The notes below the pieces were generated by a model. That model saw only the letters and a program-made list of their open reading frames with translations. It made no database searches and was not told the origin of the DNA. The position numbers and the translations under genes are program-made. A stretch of 11,247 bases of DNA from Euperipatoides rowelli (lineage: Eukaryota; Onychophora; Udeonychophora; Euonychophora; Peripatopsidae). The stretch is taken from the NCBI GenBank assembly GCA_003024985.2, contig PXIH01S0025671.1, one strand, 5' to 3'. Every line of letters begins with the position of its first letter. Within the stretch, counting starts at the first letter, position 1. Below are positions 1 to 7,529 of the stretch, piece after piece.

Positions 1-196
1 GTTGTCCAGACTTAAACTGGACACACAGTTGTCCAGACTTAAACTGGACACACAGTTGTCCAGCCTTAAACTGGACACAGTTGTCCAGACTTAAACTGGA
101 CACACAGTTAGTTGTCCAGACTTAACTGGACACACAGTTAGTTGTCCAGACTTAAACTGGACATACAGTTGTCCAGACTTAAACTGGACACGTGCA
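1..196. repeat. Minisatellite, about 7 units of 25-31 bp with palindromic core
   Basis: Units begin at about 1, 28, 55, 80, 111, 141 and 168. Each starts with gttgtccag, continues with acttaaa and ends with ctggacaca. Within each unit tgtccag and ctggaca are perfect 7-bp inverted arms around a 7-nt spacer, so every unit can fold into a small hairpin. Variants include a C at unit 3, loss of one A at unit 5, two units ending in an extra gtta, and a diverged last unit (acgtgcag). The array starts at base 1, so it probably continues to the left of the window. Unit lengths and boundaries were read directly; no function can be assigned. Confidence 0.95.
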
Positions 197-1232
197 GTTT
201 TGTCTTTTCCATATCATTTTTTTATTTTTTGCCGTCCATTTTTAGAGCACAGAAATAAAGAGAATATCAATGAGTGAATTATTAAATAAATGATTTATTC
301 ATTTATTTTACTTTGAATCTCAGTGTAGCTTACTATAATAATAATATATAAAATGAACATTTGTTAGTCTATACTGTAACAACTGGCTTCAATCTTAACA
401 TTAAGTTTAGTGTTATTTTAGATCAGTTGATGAATTCACCATTTATGTATTTTTTTTCTTAATCAATTTGAAGTAATAAATGAAAAAAAAAAATCACCCA
501 AATATTGTAATATGACAGTTTAATGTTTTTCAAGAAATTCATTTAAAATTTTATCAGTTTTTTTAATGGTTAAAAAAAGTAGCCATATTTACAGGAAAAA
601 AACTATAAATATCGTAACCCATATCTGTTACAAACATATTGTAATAAATCTACGTAGGTTATTAATTCTGAAACTGATATATACAATTATTATACAAAGA
701 TGAAAAGTAACAAAATTACATTTGCAAATTAAACATTAGATTGACTGACAAATAAATCAACAACAAAAACAATTATCTCTCAGTTTTCTAAAGGTACCAT
801 AACGACAACTAATATATTTTAAATAATTCATCTTATTTTTAATTAATAGCCTAATTTTATGATAATCAAATAGAGGTACAATTTCTATTCTTTAACTATA
901 ATTGTATATATAGATTTATTATTTGTAAATATTGTATTTTAAAACAACATTACCTTACAGAAGTAAATGTAATATTTGGTCTTAGGTAGATAAAGAACAG
1001 TTAACCCTGACTCAATAAACAGTTTGTGGCGTATCTCTCCCTTCATGTCAATTTGTTATCTAAAGTGTTCTTTTTTTTTTAAAAAAAAAATATTTTTTTT
1101 CTTATTTGACCTAAAAACCCAAATTTTAAGTATATTAACTCTTTGTTTTAATTTAACATTATTTATCATCAATGTTGAATCCAGGGGTTTCCTTCCTGGA
1201 CCAGGATTCCTGGTGGAAAATGAATTCACTTA
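197..1232. other. AT-rich non-coding stretch
   Basis: No coding, RNA or element signature was found. It has many A and T runs, a 10-bp AT hairpin at 284-308 (aaataaatga / tcatttattt) and a homopolymer palindrome of ten T followed by ten A at 1071-1090. A small ATG-started frame at 1024-1287 crosses this T/A run. Its tail (GFLPGPGFLVENEF) is not recognised, and its end overlaps the left arm of the foldback at 1233-1588, so I treat it as chance. Confidence 0.7.
1071..1090. repeat. T10/A10 homopolymer palindrome
   Basis: Ten T are followed directly by ten A, giving a perfect 20-bp self-complementary tract. It is a simple-sequence feature that could disfavour nucleosomes or cause slippage, but no role is shown. 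Confidence 0.9.
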
Positions 1233-1588
1233 CCTAACCGTGTCATATAAAGATGCCTTACAAGTTTATGATGAATTCTGGGATTAATTAGAACATTAAT
1301 CATTACATTTTAAATTAAAATATTATTACACCTGTCTCAAATAATGTGTATACTGTCTCTTGTATTGCAGTTTTTACAGGAAGTGCTAAACAATCGGGGA
1401 AAATGTAAAGTGTCCATTTCTATTAGTGTTAATGCAGCTCATTTACATGATTGTTTGGCACTTGATGTGAAAAGTGAAATACAAGATACAGTATACACAT
1501 TCTTTGAAACAAAATGTAATGAAAAATGTTCTAATATATTCTTGAATTCATCATAAACTTGTAACGGCATCTTTATACAACATGGTGA
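1233..1588. repeat. Long imperfect inverted repeat (foldback / MITE-like element)
   Basis: The left arm (about 1233-1409) aligns with the reverse complement of the right arm (about 1442-1588). Matching blocks include gatgccttacaagtttatga at 1252-1271 against 1551-1571 with one inserted base. Others are attagaacatt at 1286-1296, attacatttt at 1302-1311, atgtgtatactgt at 1344-1356 and a tcttgtatt block at 1358-1366. Further in are aagtgctaaacaatc at 1381-1395 against 1449-1463, and an atgtaaa pair nearest the centre. The left arm has about 22 extra bases near 1311-1332. Similarity fades outside the ends except for a short ttacc / ttaacc pair, so these are probably the element's limits. No convincing target duplication is seen. 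A small ORF (1344-1556) reads through both arms and is best explained as a by-product of the palindrome. Confidence 0.8.
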
Positions 1589-1905
1589 CAAAAGGTTAAA
1601 ATTAGTAGCAAGATCTTGAAAACCATTTGTCTGATTTAATATAGGAAATAATTAATATATATATAATATAAATCAGTAAATCATGATATTATTTAAATTG
1701 CAGTTTGTGTTTTTGCATTATAATACTTAATACAAAATTAACCCCCAAAACTCCGCCCCTTCCAGCTTGGATGCCATTTGAAAAACGTAATAATCATTCA
1801 TTGGAGCTTTGCGCACTTCTATACTTTGAAAAAATACAGGAATGACAAAGTCGATCACCCAATTCACGTTGTATACAAAGGTTGCCCAAATGAGTTGGTA
1901 ATGGA
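1589..1905. other. Non-coding stretch with a GC-richer fragment
   Basis: The first part (to about 1735) is AT-rich filler. From 1741 the base composition changes: cccccaaaactccgcccc is followed by about 150 bp with more C and G. Read on the minus strand it starts ggggcggagttttgggg, which resembles the terminal GGGGCGGA-type motif of invertebrate DNA transposons such as the one at 7862. It may be a fragment of such an element, but no matching second end was found. Confidence 0.35.
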
Positions 1906-2010
1906 CGTCATGGTCATGGACCTCATAGTCATGAACCTCATGGTCATGGACCTCATGGTCATGAACCTCATGGTCATGGACCTCATGGTCATGGACCTGA
2001 TGGTATAAAT
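1906..2010. repeat. 15-bp minisatellite, 7 units
   Basis: The consensus is cctcatggtcatgga. Units lie at 1906, 1921, 1936, 1951, 1966, 1981 and 1996, the last one diverged. Units ending gaa and gga partly alternate, which suggests an older 30-bp doubling. Because 15 is a multiple of three, the array is open in several frames: plus gives a repeated MVMDL and minus a repeated HDHEV. This explains the overlapping plus (1778-2008) and minus (1727-2026) open frames, neither of which looks like a real gene. Confidence 0.95.
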
Positions 2011-2369
2011 GACAAGTCAAAGGCAATTATCTCAGTCCAGAGAAAATTCTCACCCCATACTTAAATAATGCTTGTACTTTTTTTAATTTAATGATTTGCG
2101 GTATTTCTGCCTAAAACCGACATATTGTTTACTTCTGTATATTTATTTATTTTATTGAGAGAACATCAAACAACTATTTATTTATTTATTTTCATAAATG
2201 TTCCTATTAATATTTGCAGATGGAATTTTAGTTGAACCATAAAGAAGTGTTTATTTAATGTAATGCATTTTTATTTTCTTTGTTAAGTTACCACATGATT
2301 AATGAGAGATGTAAACTCATAGAAGAAAATATTTTTCCTGTTAACTGAATGTTAGAAATATTTTATTTT
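2011..2369. other. AT-rich non-coding stretch
   Basis: Nothing beyond simple sequence was found. Short tttatttattt runs lie near 2140-2190. No open frame, splice-flanked exon or inverted repeat was noticed. Confidence 0.6.
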
Positions 2370-2410
2370 GAATTATTAGTTGTTATAAGATGAATTATTA
2401 GTTGTTATAA
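2370..2410. repeat. 22-bp tandem duplication
   Basis: The unit gaattattagttgttataa plus gat occurs at 2370-2391 and is repeated without its last three bases at 2392-2410. The two copies are identical over 19 bp, pointing to a recent local duplication. Confidence 0.9.
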
Positions 2411-2465
2411 GTAATTGGTGCTATTTTATGACATCTTGAAAGTTAACAAAATTAACATTCACGAT

Positions 2466-2519
2466 GTTATTCGGGTTAGTCACATGACTGAAGTTATTTG
2501 GGTTAGTCACATGACTGAA
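2466..2519. repeat. 27-bp tandem duplication with TCACATGA motif
   Basis: Two adjacent 27-bp units (2466-2492 and 2493-2519) differ at one base (attcggg / atttggg). Each contains agtcacatgact, an imperfect palindrome holding TCACATGA, an E-box variant (M-box type) of the kind bound by MITF/TFE bHLH-ZIP proteins in animals. Duplication of a site is seen; any regulatory use is inference. Confidence 0.85.
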
Positions 2520-2531
2520 TTAAATAGAATT

Positions 2532-2636
2532 ATAATTTATTTTCCTTAAAAAATATAGATTTATAACCAATGCAAAATTACAAATTGTTCTTTTCTGCAA
2601 TTTTTTATTTCTATATTTTTAAGGAAAATAATTTAT
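2532..2636. repeat. Miniature inverted repeat (hairpin), 30-bp arms
   Basis: The left arm at 2532-2561 (core attttccttaaaaaatatag) and the right arm at 2607-2636 (core ctatatttttaaggaaaat) are nearly complementary, with one indel and a few mismatches. They enclose about 45 nt. The size and structure resemble a very short MITE or a relic hairpin. No target duplication could be picked out in the AT-rich flanks. Confidence 0.8.
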
Positions 2637-2650
2637 AGCACCATGTTTAG

Positions 2651-2680
2651 TGCTGAGTCACACGCTGATGACATCATTGT
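2651..2680. promoter_or_regulatory. Possible bZIP site cluster
   Basis: tgctgagtca at 2651-2660 contains a consensus AP-1 site (TGAGTCA at 2654-2660), extended 5' as in a Maf half site. tgatgacatcat follows at about 2667-2678, a CRE/ATF-like word. Known families bind such words in animals, but their occurrence by chance is likely and no promoter is visible nearby. Confidence 0.2.
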
Positions 2681-2862
2681 GTTATGCAGCAGGAAAAATA
2701 ATCCCACCTGTTATCTTCAATAATTAGCTTAAAATAACTTTTAATTAAAATTAACCTAAATATTTATTATATCCAGTTAATATAACAAATAATATCAAGT
2801 TTTTTTTGCCAGAGTTTACCCTTACTCTGTCATTGTTAACATCACCTGATTAGATTACGTTA

Positions 2863-2883
2863 TATGGATTAGCCTAATCCATA
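2863..2883. repeat. 21-nt palindrome, 10-bp arms
   Basis: tatggattag, one C, then ctaatccata: a perfect 10-bp inverted repeat with a single central base. It contains GGATTA and TAATCC, the core recognised by K50 homeodomains (Otx, Goosecoid, Pitx types) in animals. Confidence 0.9.
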
Positions 2884-2889
2884 ATAATA

Positions 2890-2936
2890 AAATGGATATT
2901 GAATACCTAATCGGATTAGGTGTTCAATATTCATTT
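2890..2936. repeat. 47-nt near-perfect palindrome
   Basis: The left arm 2890-2912 (ending gaatacctaatc) pairs with 2914-2936 (starting gattaggtgttc) around one central G, with only about two mismatches in 23 pairs. Such tight cruciform sequence is unusual outside foldback elements. It lies 6 bp from the palindrome at 2863 and shares the GGATTAG word. Confidence 0.9.
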
Positions 2937-3660
2937 AAAATTATGTTAATCTTATAAAACTCTCAAACACATTGAACAAAATTTTATATTTTGTATTGAC
3001 TTTTTGTCTATTGGAAATCAATGTAAATTAGTCCTTTATTTTTGTCTATGTAGTTCAATCAATATGGTGCCGTAACGTATTATTGGATGAAAATGATGGG
3101 TTGTATTTGTAATTTTTGATATTTATAAACATCTAGTCCTATATTCTAGCTATAGCCAGTTGATAAAAGCTATATTTATTATAATTGAAATAACTAAATA
3201 ATAAGTTATAGATTATCATTTACTCCAGATTAATATACAATATCAGTTTTCTTTTAATCAATAACTATAGTGAAATATAATGAACAAAATTAAATCAGAA
3301 CATTAGAACAATATAACAAAAGTTACCATACTAATTCTATATAAGTCCTAAAATATTTTGAAAATCAACACTGTTGCATTATAGGTAATCCCAGTAGGCC
3401 TATTAGTTATTTTATATTTTTATTGGTACCGTAGTGGTTATTTTTTTTTTTAACCCATACTGTATATTAAATTTAGACAGAATTCTACATGTTAAATTCA
3501 AAAAGCTAAATTTGAAAATTGGCAGCTATTTATTACGGTTATCTATACGTACAGTATATCAAAACAGATTTATAATTGTGTGGTGCCACCTGTTGATAGG
3601 AATCTAATTATTAATTTGATTTGATAATGAATTAATTCTGGAGTCACTCAATTTATAAGG
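2937..3660. other. AT-rich non-coding stretch
   Basis: I see no gene, RNA gene or repeat structure here beyond homopolymer runs and the small word gtggtgccac near 3580. Composition returns to balanced G and C, unlike the skewed tracts to the right. Confidence 0.6.
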
Positions 3661-3985
3661 TGTTGCCCAAAATTTATCAAAAACAAACACCCCCTCCTCT
3701 CCCCCAAAAAGTATATATTATTCCTCTTCTTATTCTGCCATATTTCTAACAATCTTTATCTTGTTATATTTTTCTCTACTCCTATGAAACCTAAACCATC
3801 TTCTCAATATCCGCATTCTTTATCCCTCAATTTCACGGCTTATATGAACTACCAATTTTTTTTCAACCTTTACATTGCAACAAAACATGTCTATACGTTC
3901 ATTCTCTACATAACTGATTCTTTAATACTTTCATTTTTATCAAACATTTGCTAGTTCTCAGTAGGTTTCATTAAAAATAAAAATA
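3661..3985 (-). mobile_element. Strand-skewed tract, possible reverse-oriented retroelement relic
   Basis: Between 3661 and 3960 I count about 78 C against 16 G on the plus strand, so the minus strand is G-rich and C-poor exactly like the recognised LINE at 4642-5760. On the minus strand one frame gives VKLRDKECGY, a stop, then EDGLGFIGVEKN, with interrupting stops that are TAA, TAG or TGA. The protein is not recognised, and no target duplication or A-tail was found. The right limit is set by the TIR element at 3986. A weaker C-over-G bias resumes at 4393-4620, so one older element may have been split by that insertion. Confidence 0.4.
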
Positions 3986-4392
3986 TGTAGAATCCGGTGA
4001 TTATGAAATACTTATGTGTAATATGTAGGTTGTCTATAGAAAATTATAAAATCAATGTATCTCGTAGATTGCTAATCCTAACCTATCCCTGCAACTATAT
4101 TTAATGCTATTCCTGACCCTATACCTAACTCTTACCCTGACCCTAAATTTGTCCCTAACAATAGACCTATTCCTAACCCTAAACGCATCCCTGGCTATAT
4201 AACTATCCCTGATCGATCCTAAATCTATCCCTAGCCATAGACCTATTTCTAACCCTAAATCTATCCCTGATCCTAAACTCATATCTGATGCTAAAACCTA
4301 AAACAGTACAAAAATAAAAAAAAAATTCATCCTTTGTCATAGGCAATTAAGCATTCTACAGATTATATTTCATATATCAACCGGATTCTACA
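3986..4392. mobile_element. TIR element (MITE-like) with CCTAA-type repeat core
   Basis: The perfect 13-bp inverted ends tgtagaatccggt (3986-3998) and accggattctaca (4380-4392) continue inward as an imperfect match (gattatgaaata against gatatatgaaata), giving terminal inverted repeats near 30 bp. The interior (about 4070-4310) is a degenerate CCTAA/CCCTGA array. This is the layout of a non-autonomous DNA element carrying an internal minisatellite. No transposase and no clear target duplication are visible. A small minus-strand ORF (4052-4282) is only the translation of the array. Confidence 0.75.
4070..4310. repeat. Degenerate CCTAA/CCCTGA-like tandem array
   Basis: Words such as cctaaccctaaa, ctatccctgatcctaaa and cctaaccta recur with spacing of about 6, 12 or 18 bp and much variation. 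It resembles telomere-like TTAGGG sequence on the minus strand but is too irregular to be a true interstitial telomere. It lies wholly within the TIR element. Confidence 0.8.
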
Positions 4393-4641
4393 CTTTGGAG
4401 TAACATAAAATTCTCTCCTATTTTCTTTTTTGTCTAATACAAAGTTAATTAAAGTAGATTTTAAACACACGCTTCTCATTTTTCATAATACTGGGGTTTT
4501 TTAATCATCTAGTTATTTTCAACTTTCCTGTATCAATCTCTAAATGCCAATCCATATTAATGTCTTTCAAACACCCTATAATTACTCTTGTAAGTATTCA
4601 CAGTCTTACCAATAGATGTCACTTCAAAGCAATGACGTCAC
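4393..4641. other. Short non-coding stretch between TIR element and LINE relic
   Basis: It is mildly C-rich over G on the plus strand. A full palindromic CRE word, tgacgtca, sits at 4633-4640 next to the start of the LINE homology; it may be fortuitous. Confidence 0.4.
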
Positions 4642-5760
4642 TGTTTTGAAAAGAAAATTAAGATAATGTGAATAATTCATAGGGATGGTAAATGGTTTAT
4701 GAATGGGGAAGATATAGATGAAGTTAGTAGTTAGGAATATCTAGGGATTACTTTAAGCGAAGGGGATGATTATTTGAATGAGTGGGAAAATAAGTTAAAT
4801 TTGAAATTTAAAAGGAATAAGAAAGGTAGCATATACAGTATGAATTATATAGTAAGTGTGAAGTTGTAAGAATTTTATGGAAATCAACAGTGGGATACCG
4901 TTATGTGCGGAAGTGGTGTGGTTTTGTCAAACAAATTGAGAGGAGAAATGGAGAGGGCATGAAGTGAAATGGAATGATTCATGTTAGGAGAGCTTTTTTT
5001 ATGGCTAATGAAGATATTCAAGGGAAACTGGGGTGGAGGTCTTTTTGAAGATAGGGAAGCAAAGAATAAATGAAAGAGATTTGGGAGAATTCAGTTGCTG
5101 GACAATTATAGATATGCAAATGGGTCTTTATGGATAGTATGATGAGGTAAAAAAATCAAAATGGTTTAAGAGGTAATACAGTTGGCTATGAAAATTGATA
5201 AGAACAGTAAGTTATTTTTTGGGCTTATGAGAAGGGGAAAGAATTTAGTAGAGGGGATAGATTATTTAAAAAATGGGCTAAACAAATAAACAAGCTAGTT
5301 AAAGAGGGGGGGGGGAGAGAAGGTGGATAGAAGGGATGTATAAGAAAAACTTAAGATTTATATAGAAAAAAAAGGAAGTATTAAGGTGGAAGGTAATTTA
5401 GGGAATGATAGAGGGAGTGAATTTTTTTTTCAGGTTAAATGAGGAAATCTTAACACTAGAGTTAGAATGAACTATTTTAGGGATGAGGATGATTTAACAC
5501 TGAGATTATGTAAGAAAGATGTTAAAGATTTAGAGCATATATTATTAAATTTTAGGTTATTTAAGGGGGAAAATAGTAAAATCATTAAAGGAATTTGAAT
5601 TGGAATGAAAAGAAGGATAAAGAGGTTTTAATAAATTGGTAGGGCTTTGAAGAAGGGGGGAGGGTGGATTGGGTAGGTAAAAGGGTTGTTGGTGGAATGG
5701 GATGTGAAGGTAAAGAGGATATGATGGGTGAAAACGGTTGGGGTAGCCTATTGTTTTTTT
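4642..5760 (+). pseudogene. Non-LTR retrotransposon ORF2 C-terminal relic (RT thumb to CCHC-like end)
   Basis: One reading frame (codons in phase with 4651) shows the LINE reverse-transcriptase signature after the catalytic palm. KIKIM at 4654-4668 comes first, then DGKWFMNGEDIDEV, a stop, and EYLGITLS near 4735-4758. Downstream come SIYSMNYIVS, FMLGEL near 4978-4995, and then FEDREAK. Next is GNDRGSEFFF near 5401-5430, followed by NTRVRMNYFRDED and the C-terminal LRLCKKDVKDLEHILLNF near 5503-5553. That last block corresponds to the Cys-His motif of this class (CxxC...H...C), with the first and last Cys missing. The encoded protein would make cDNA at nicked target sites. There are 13 in-frame stops between 4651 and 5520 but no frameshift. 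The 5' part, including the catalytic YADD region and endonuclease, is absent. The plus strand is almost free of C (about 48 C, 316 G in 4681-5760). Clade is not assigned. Confidence 0.88.
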
Positions 5761-5985
5761 TTTCTTTTTTTACATTGTTAGTGTTTTTTTGGCTAACATT
5801 CTAAGAATGACTACATAAATAAGGAGAAGCCAGTGTAAATCACAGCACATTGGTAAGGTTGTGAATATTTAAAACAAAAACTGAATAATTTTAGTTTTTA
5901 ATATTTTAGTAAATCCAAATATTCTATGCAATTTTAAAATAAATGATATAATATTTAAAGTTGTAAAATTGCGATTTGATCATTT

Positions 5986-6003
5986 AAAAAAAAAAAAAAA
6001 AAA
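5986..6003. repeat. A18 homopolymer run
   Basis: Eighteen consecutive A. It could be a retroposon tail on the plus strand, but the sequence to its left carries no recognised element end and no flanking duplication was found. Confidence 0.9.
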
Positions 6004-6913
6004 GCTATTAAAAGACCCATTGAGATAAATTTGTGACGGGAGGATGGATAAACTTTAGGTCATGATCTCCCAAGATTCACAAAGTATTTACTGGACGATT
6101 CATATTGTTTTTAATACCCCTAAAATTATCTATTATAAAATCCAACTGGTCTTAAAGTTGTTTGGGTGGTCGTTATTTATACTTTTATTAATGACTTAAT
6201 TATTTTGATTATTTTGAACTGAATTATTGTCAGTTGTAGCCTAATTAACTATGAAAGGAAGCTATGTCTTGTAAAACTTTCTCACCCATGCCACCAATGC
6301 ACACATAAAATAATTATACAGTATAAAATATATTTTGTGTAATTTCAAGAATTAATAATGTATCGCTATTTTATTCTTAAACTTCAAACTCATCCTTTCA
6401 ATTCACTTTATAATATGTGTAAGAAGCAAAATTATTGTACATAGTGATTTGCATAATACAAACATTCACAAAATATCTTTTGAGATCTGTTTTTTACAGA
6501 ATGCAATCATTACTTAAATGTCCAAATTAGTATTAGTTTTTTTTTTCATAAAACTAAATATTACAAAATCTTGCTTCCCTGCTACCACACCAATCATACA
6601 CCTCTCGCACTCATTCAGGGCAAGTCGCAATGAAAATTTTTATAAACATTATTGTGATTTCCATGTTTCTATTTGTATTAACTAAAATTACTTGCAAATT
6701 AAATCATTATTATATTCATTAAGGTATCATGGCATGTTTTTTTTTAATTTTATTTATATGGGTTAGTGCTCTGTTACAATTTTACCTACTTAATCTCTTC
6801 TTATCACACCCATGTACGAGTCTCTTACACTTGGGCAATACCTGAAATATTCTGAAGACACAATAACCAGTAGATCCTGAACTAGACCATCAAGTTGTAA
6901 AACAAACAAAGAT

Positions 6914-6936
6914 GGGGAAGGGGGGGGGGGGGTGGG
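6914..6936 (+). repeat. G-rich tract with quadruplex potential
   Basis: gggg, two A, then a run of 13 G (6920-6932), T and ggg. The four or more G-tracts in 23 bases meet the usual pattern for a G-quadruplex on the plus strand. The long homopolymer could also be of variable length or affected by sequencing error. Confidence 0.7.
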
Positions 6937-7164
6937 TTGAGTTGTAAGAGTTAATAAAAAAATAAGTTTTGAAATATTTATTTTAAAAAATTGGGGGACG
7001 GGCACATGGGTTTGTTGGAGTAGAGCTGTTTTGTGTTAAGCCTATAGGAGTCAGAAATCCTAATGAGCCCCTAATAGTCCATTTTTAATTTATCGATTTA
7101 TTCTTTGTTTCATATATTGAGGTTTTCTGTTGTATAAACCAAATTTTCAGGCTATTATTAAATA

Positions 7165-7440
7165 TCTATGTATTATCACTCGCGCCTAGCGGAAGCATAG
7201 AATTATAAACTTCACATGCACATTTAAAGAACTTTTTTTCTCAAAATGATATTTAGGGAATTAAATGATATTTAGAGGATCTTGAAGGATGAAGGGGTCA
7301 TATTCTAGAATATAAGCGCTTCATTCTTCAAGATCCCCTAATACTGTGTTTTATAATATACTAGAGTTAAAATAGCGTAATGTGCATGCAAAGTTCATAG
7401 TCCCATGCCCCAATTAGGCCCTAATAGTATTATCTGTTGA
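7165..7440. repeat. Large imperfect palindrome (foldback element)
   Basis: Centred at 7306/7307. The core 7273-7340 pairs almost completely: tag-ggatcttgaag-atgaag on the left matches the right arm's complement, with about five mismatches in 34 pairs. The middle is ttctagaa. Farther out, aacttcacatgcacatt at 7208-7224 pairs with aatgtgcatgcaaagtt at 7380-7396 (15 of 17). Beyond that, gcgcctag with ggaagcat on the left matches the complement of atgccccaattaggc on the right less well. The arms thus extend to roughly 7165 and 7440, with the intervening 48 and 40 nt more diverged. No coding capacity and no clear target duplication were found. Confidence 0.75.
7273..7340. repeat. 68-nt near-perfect palindromic core
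   Basis: About 34 bp of near-complete self-complementarity with almost no loop. A transcript would form a stem of pre-miRNA-like length with several G-U pairs. The outer palindrome points to a mobile-element origin, and expression is unknown. Confidence 0.85.
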
Positions 7441-7479
7441 AAAAAAAGTCCTTGAATTTTTTTTTTAAATAGCAATCTC

Positions 7480-7523
7480 AACTGTCCACGTTAATAACCC
7501 TTTTTGTTATTAACGTGGCAGTT
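7480..7523. repeat. Tight stem-loop followed by a T run
   Basis: aactgtccacgttaataac (7480-7498) pairs with gttattaacgtggcagtt (7506-7523). There are 13 perfect pairs plus five more after a one-base bulge, with a 7-nt loop ccttttt. The right arm is followed by cttttttcttc. It looks like a bacterial intrinsic terminator, but nothing else here is bacterial; it is more likely a foldback relic. Confidence 0.85.
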
Positions 7524-7529
7524 CTTTTT

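Larger units (their letters stand above)
5761..7164. other. AT-rich non-coding stretch
   Basis: The strong G-over-C skew stops at about 5760. The first 100 bp (to about 5860) may be the 3' untranslated end of the LINE relic, but no tail or target duplication was found. An A18 run lies at 5986-6003. A slightly GC-richer patch lies at 6570-6635 without recognisable content. A G-run lies near 6920. The minus-strand frame at 6790-7005 reads through the poly-C complement and is not a gene. Confidence 0.6.

Noticed and set aside
1-196. CRISPR array
   Set aside because: The repeats are contiguous with no unique spacers, and the surroundings are animal-like.
1227-1236. Strong splice-donor-like gtaagt on the minus strand
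   Set aside because: No recognisable minus-strand exon precedes it, and the sequence upstream is the foldback arm.
1024-1287. 87-codon ORF
   Set aside because: It runs through a T10/A10 homopolymer palindrome and into the left foldback arm, with no recognisable domain or good splice donor on the plus strand.
1344-1556. Small ORF preceded by an acceptor-like sequence, looking like a last exon
   Set aside because: Most of the frame lies in the two arms of a foldback, its peptide is not recognised, and the acceptor-like block has an inverted counterpart on the other arm.
1727-2026. 99-codon minus-strand ORF with HDHEV repeats, and its plus-strand partner
   Set aside because: Both are produced by a 15-bp minisatellite whose length is a multiple of three; the flanking residues show no known domain.
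4052-4282. 76-codon minus-strand ORF rich in RVRVRV and GLGIDLG
   Set aside because: It is a translation of the degenerate CCTAA-type array inside the TIR element.
4070-4310. Interstitial telomere
   Set aside because: Only scattered cctaaccctaa words occur, the spacing is irregular, and the array is bounded by the ends of a TIR element.
4633-4640. Palindromic CRE word tgacgtca as a promoter element
   Set aside because: An 8-bp word beside a decayed LINE with no gene start nearby is not enough to call a promoter.
6790-7005. 71-codon minus-strand ORF
   Set aside because: It reads through a poly-G/poly-C run (PTPPPPSPS) and shows no domain.
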